Source: Halisarca cf. caerulea (lineage: Eukaryota; Porifera; Demospongiae; Chondrillida; Halisarcidae). From it: a stretch of 28,200 nt of DNA. Below, in pieces: positions 26,711 through 28,200 of this stretch. The translations under genes and the position numbers were made by a program. Below the pieces are notes generated by a model that was not told the origin of the DNA, did no database searches, and was given only the letters and a program-made list of their open reading frames with translations. Each line of letters opens with the position of its first letter. Positions within the stretch are counted from its first letter, which is position 1. The stretch lies in contig CAUJGJ010000129.1 of assembly GCA_963170055.1 (NCBI GenBank), positions 37,501 through 65,700 on the forward strand. The letters run 5' to 3'.

Positions 26711-26837
26711 TGACTGTCATGCATGTTGAGTATGCATGGCATACTTAACACTGCATGCATGATTGTGATGATTTGCAACTGTTACAGTGGTCTGCTTGTT
26801 TATCTTATAGACTTAGTCTAATAGGTCTGGAGCAATC

Positions 26838-27419
26838 ATGGCAATATCTCAGGCTGCAGCAAATGATGAGATTGATGATTCAAGAGCGAGAGTTGGGAAG
26901 CTTTCTCATGCAGTCAAACGTGCTGAACTGAGACCAGGAGATCACATCTATGTGTATGGAGTTTTTGGAATCTATTCCCATCATGGCATCAACATCGGGG
27001 AGGAAGAAATGGAGGTTGTTCATTTTAGCTTTCCTCCAAATAAAAGCCAAAGTTTGAACAAACAATCTGCATATGTTCATTCATGCACACTGGATGATTT
27101 TCAAGGCTGGAGGACTTTACGTCTTTCTGCGTACAACTCTACACAAAAAGCTAATAGGTGGAAGCGGAAAGGATCTTGCCATGTGAGAAGCCCTGATCCT
27201 TCACATGTCGTCATCGCTAGAGCTAAGCATTACTGTGAATATCCACAGGAGTACCCTCCATATGACTTGCGAAAAAATAACTGTGAACACTTTGCCACAT
27301 TCTGCAAGACAAACATACCATCCAGCAAACAGGCAGATTTAGACGGAGCCAACTTCATCAGTATGCCACCCCCTAATGTGCGGATAAATAGTTCACTCTC
27401 GCCAGGTGGGGATACATAG
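26838..27419 (+). CDS. LRAT-domain protein (NlpC/P60-like thiol acyltransferase/phospholipase family)
   Basis: 193 codons, intronless coding region. The domain begins at LRPGDHIYVYG (residues 31-41), with the catalytic His in YSHHGINIG (His48), the second His in EVVHF (His62) and the catalytic Cys in KNNCEHFATFC (Cys149), the family's NCEHFA signature. In the LRAT/HRASLS family, Cys attacks an acyl ester of a phospholipid and passes the acyl chain to an acceptor (retinol, an amine, or water). All key residues are present, so it should be active. It lacks the hydrophobic tail of vertebrate PLAAT enzymes and the N-terminal anchor of LRAT, so it is probably soluble; substrate unknown. The start is supported by TATCTTATAG at 26801-26810, a likely acceptor of an exon carrying the 5' UTR (26811 on). 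Upstream 26290-26800 shows no other gene. Confidence 0.9.
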   Translation: MAISQAAANDEIDDSRARVGKLSHAVKRAELRPGDHIYVYGVFGIYSHHGINIGEEEMEVVHFSFPPNKSQSLNKQSAYVHSCTLDDFQGWRTLRLSAYNSTQKANRWKRKGSCHVRSPDPSHVVIARAKHYCEYPQEYPPYDLRKNNCEHFATFCKTNIPSSKQADLDGANFISMPPPNVRINSSLSPGGDT

Positions 27420-28200
27420 ATATTCATGAAAGTAATGTCTTTCTTTTAAAGGCATGCATGAAAACACACATATATAATTTAAATGTTTGCATGGGATGTT
27501 ATTTTTCTTTTAATATTATAGCATATAGTATAGTTGACATAGTTGTAAGACTTAGCTTATTGACTGTTACATATATATACATTTAAAATAGGTGTAAATG
27601 TTCAGACTGAATTGCATTTAATTTATAATAATTATTATAAAATATTATCATAATAATAATAATAATAATAATAATACATTATATTAGTAATCTTATTGGT
27701 AAGCATAATTAAAAGTGACATTTATACACATGTATACATGCACACCTATACCATACCTATTGTATGTACGTTATGTTAATAGTTATATCCTGATAAGAGC
27801 ATGATATCATTAAGGTTATTGCCCAAGACCGAGGCGAAACCAATGTTGCAGGCGATGCATGACCTGGATATCATGCGAGTGAACCGGGATATATTACTAT
27901 TATCATTATTAGGTATTGTAGGCCAAAATGGTCCATAAACCAAAAATTGGTGGATATACTGTCATATAGACGATAAAGGAAAATATAATACAGGTGTGAT
28001 AACAGTTATATAATAATGGCAAAGATATGCATGAGAAGAACTTAAAAATTAATGTATGTCGTGTGAGGCCAATAAATATAAATTGAACAATGATAAATTA
28101 CTCCAAAACAATTGTGAAGGCATAAGGTAATTAACGGTGATCGTCAATGCTATATTATACTTATTGTATGTACACATTGTGCTAAGCACTATATATAGAC
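27420..28200. other. AT-rich 3' flank, no gene seen
   Basis: Contains an (AAT)n run at 27651-27676 and the hairpin element at 27785-27892; otherwise nothing recognisable. Confidence 0.5.
27785..27892. mobile_element. 108-bp hairpin MITE
   Basis: Left ATATCCTGATAAGAGCATGA continuing to TATC, right GATATCATGCGAGTGAACCG continuing to GGATAT; the two pair with a few mismatches. The centre holds CAAGACCGAGGCGAAACCAA, which resembles the GAGTTCCCGAGGGGCGAGAT apex of the element at 12799. Confidence 0.65.

Overview
The window looks like an intron-rich, AT-rich metazoan nuclear genome. Short spliceosomal introns (one is 54 bp), long CA/TG and TA microsatellites, many palindromic TGCATGCA words and a dense population of small DNA transposons make a demosponge (Amphimedon-like) the best guess. 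That assignment is inference; no marker gene settles it. There is a 200-base assembly gap at 20501-20700.

Layout. At 1.1-1.5 kb (+) a possible last exon encodes a Ser/Arg-rich, acidic protein with a C-terminal membrane segment; it starts inside an 18-bp minisatellite. At 2.8-4.9 kb lies a dead LINE on the minus strand (AP-endonuclease plus the start of the reverse transcriptase), bordered by a TG array and a CA array. At 6.6-7.5 kb is a broken piggyBac transposase fragment with an inverted copy of its own 5' part.

From 20.9 kb down to 7.9 kb on the minus strand I reconstruct one 11-exon gene by hand (about 363 aa). All splice phases agree. It has a unique N-terminus of about 54 aa and two tandem modules of about 145 aa with matching exon architecture (exons 4-7 and exons 8-10) and conserved motifs. 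I cannot assign a family; the modules look all-beta, and a beta-trefoil-like fold is a guess. A duplicated non-coding segment (13.24-13.86 kb and 5.57-6.16 kb) follows each module in the same order, which suggests the modules arose by a multi-kilobase tandem duplication. The introns carry most of the microsatellites, several MITEs, a polypyrimidine tract and, in intron 4 on the opposite strand, a three-exon chromodomain gene with two in-frame TAG codons.

From 21.4 to 24.7 kb there is a cluster of non-autonomous hAT-like elements, including a 518-bp copy with perfect 8-bp target-site duplications and a long inverted repeat with another element in its loop. At 25.7-26.06 kb is the C-terminal end of a second LINE (minus). 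At 26.84-27.42 kb (+) is an intact gene for an LRAT/NlpC-P60-like thiol acyltransferase-type protein with its catalytic His and Cys. The last 0.8 kb is AT-rich non-coding DNA with one more hairpin MITE.

The clear protein-coding content is therefore the two-module gene (-) and the LRAT-domain gene (+); the remainder is repeats, transposon remains and pseudogenes. All gene models were made by reading splice signals and frames, without transcript data.
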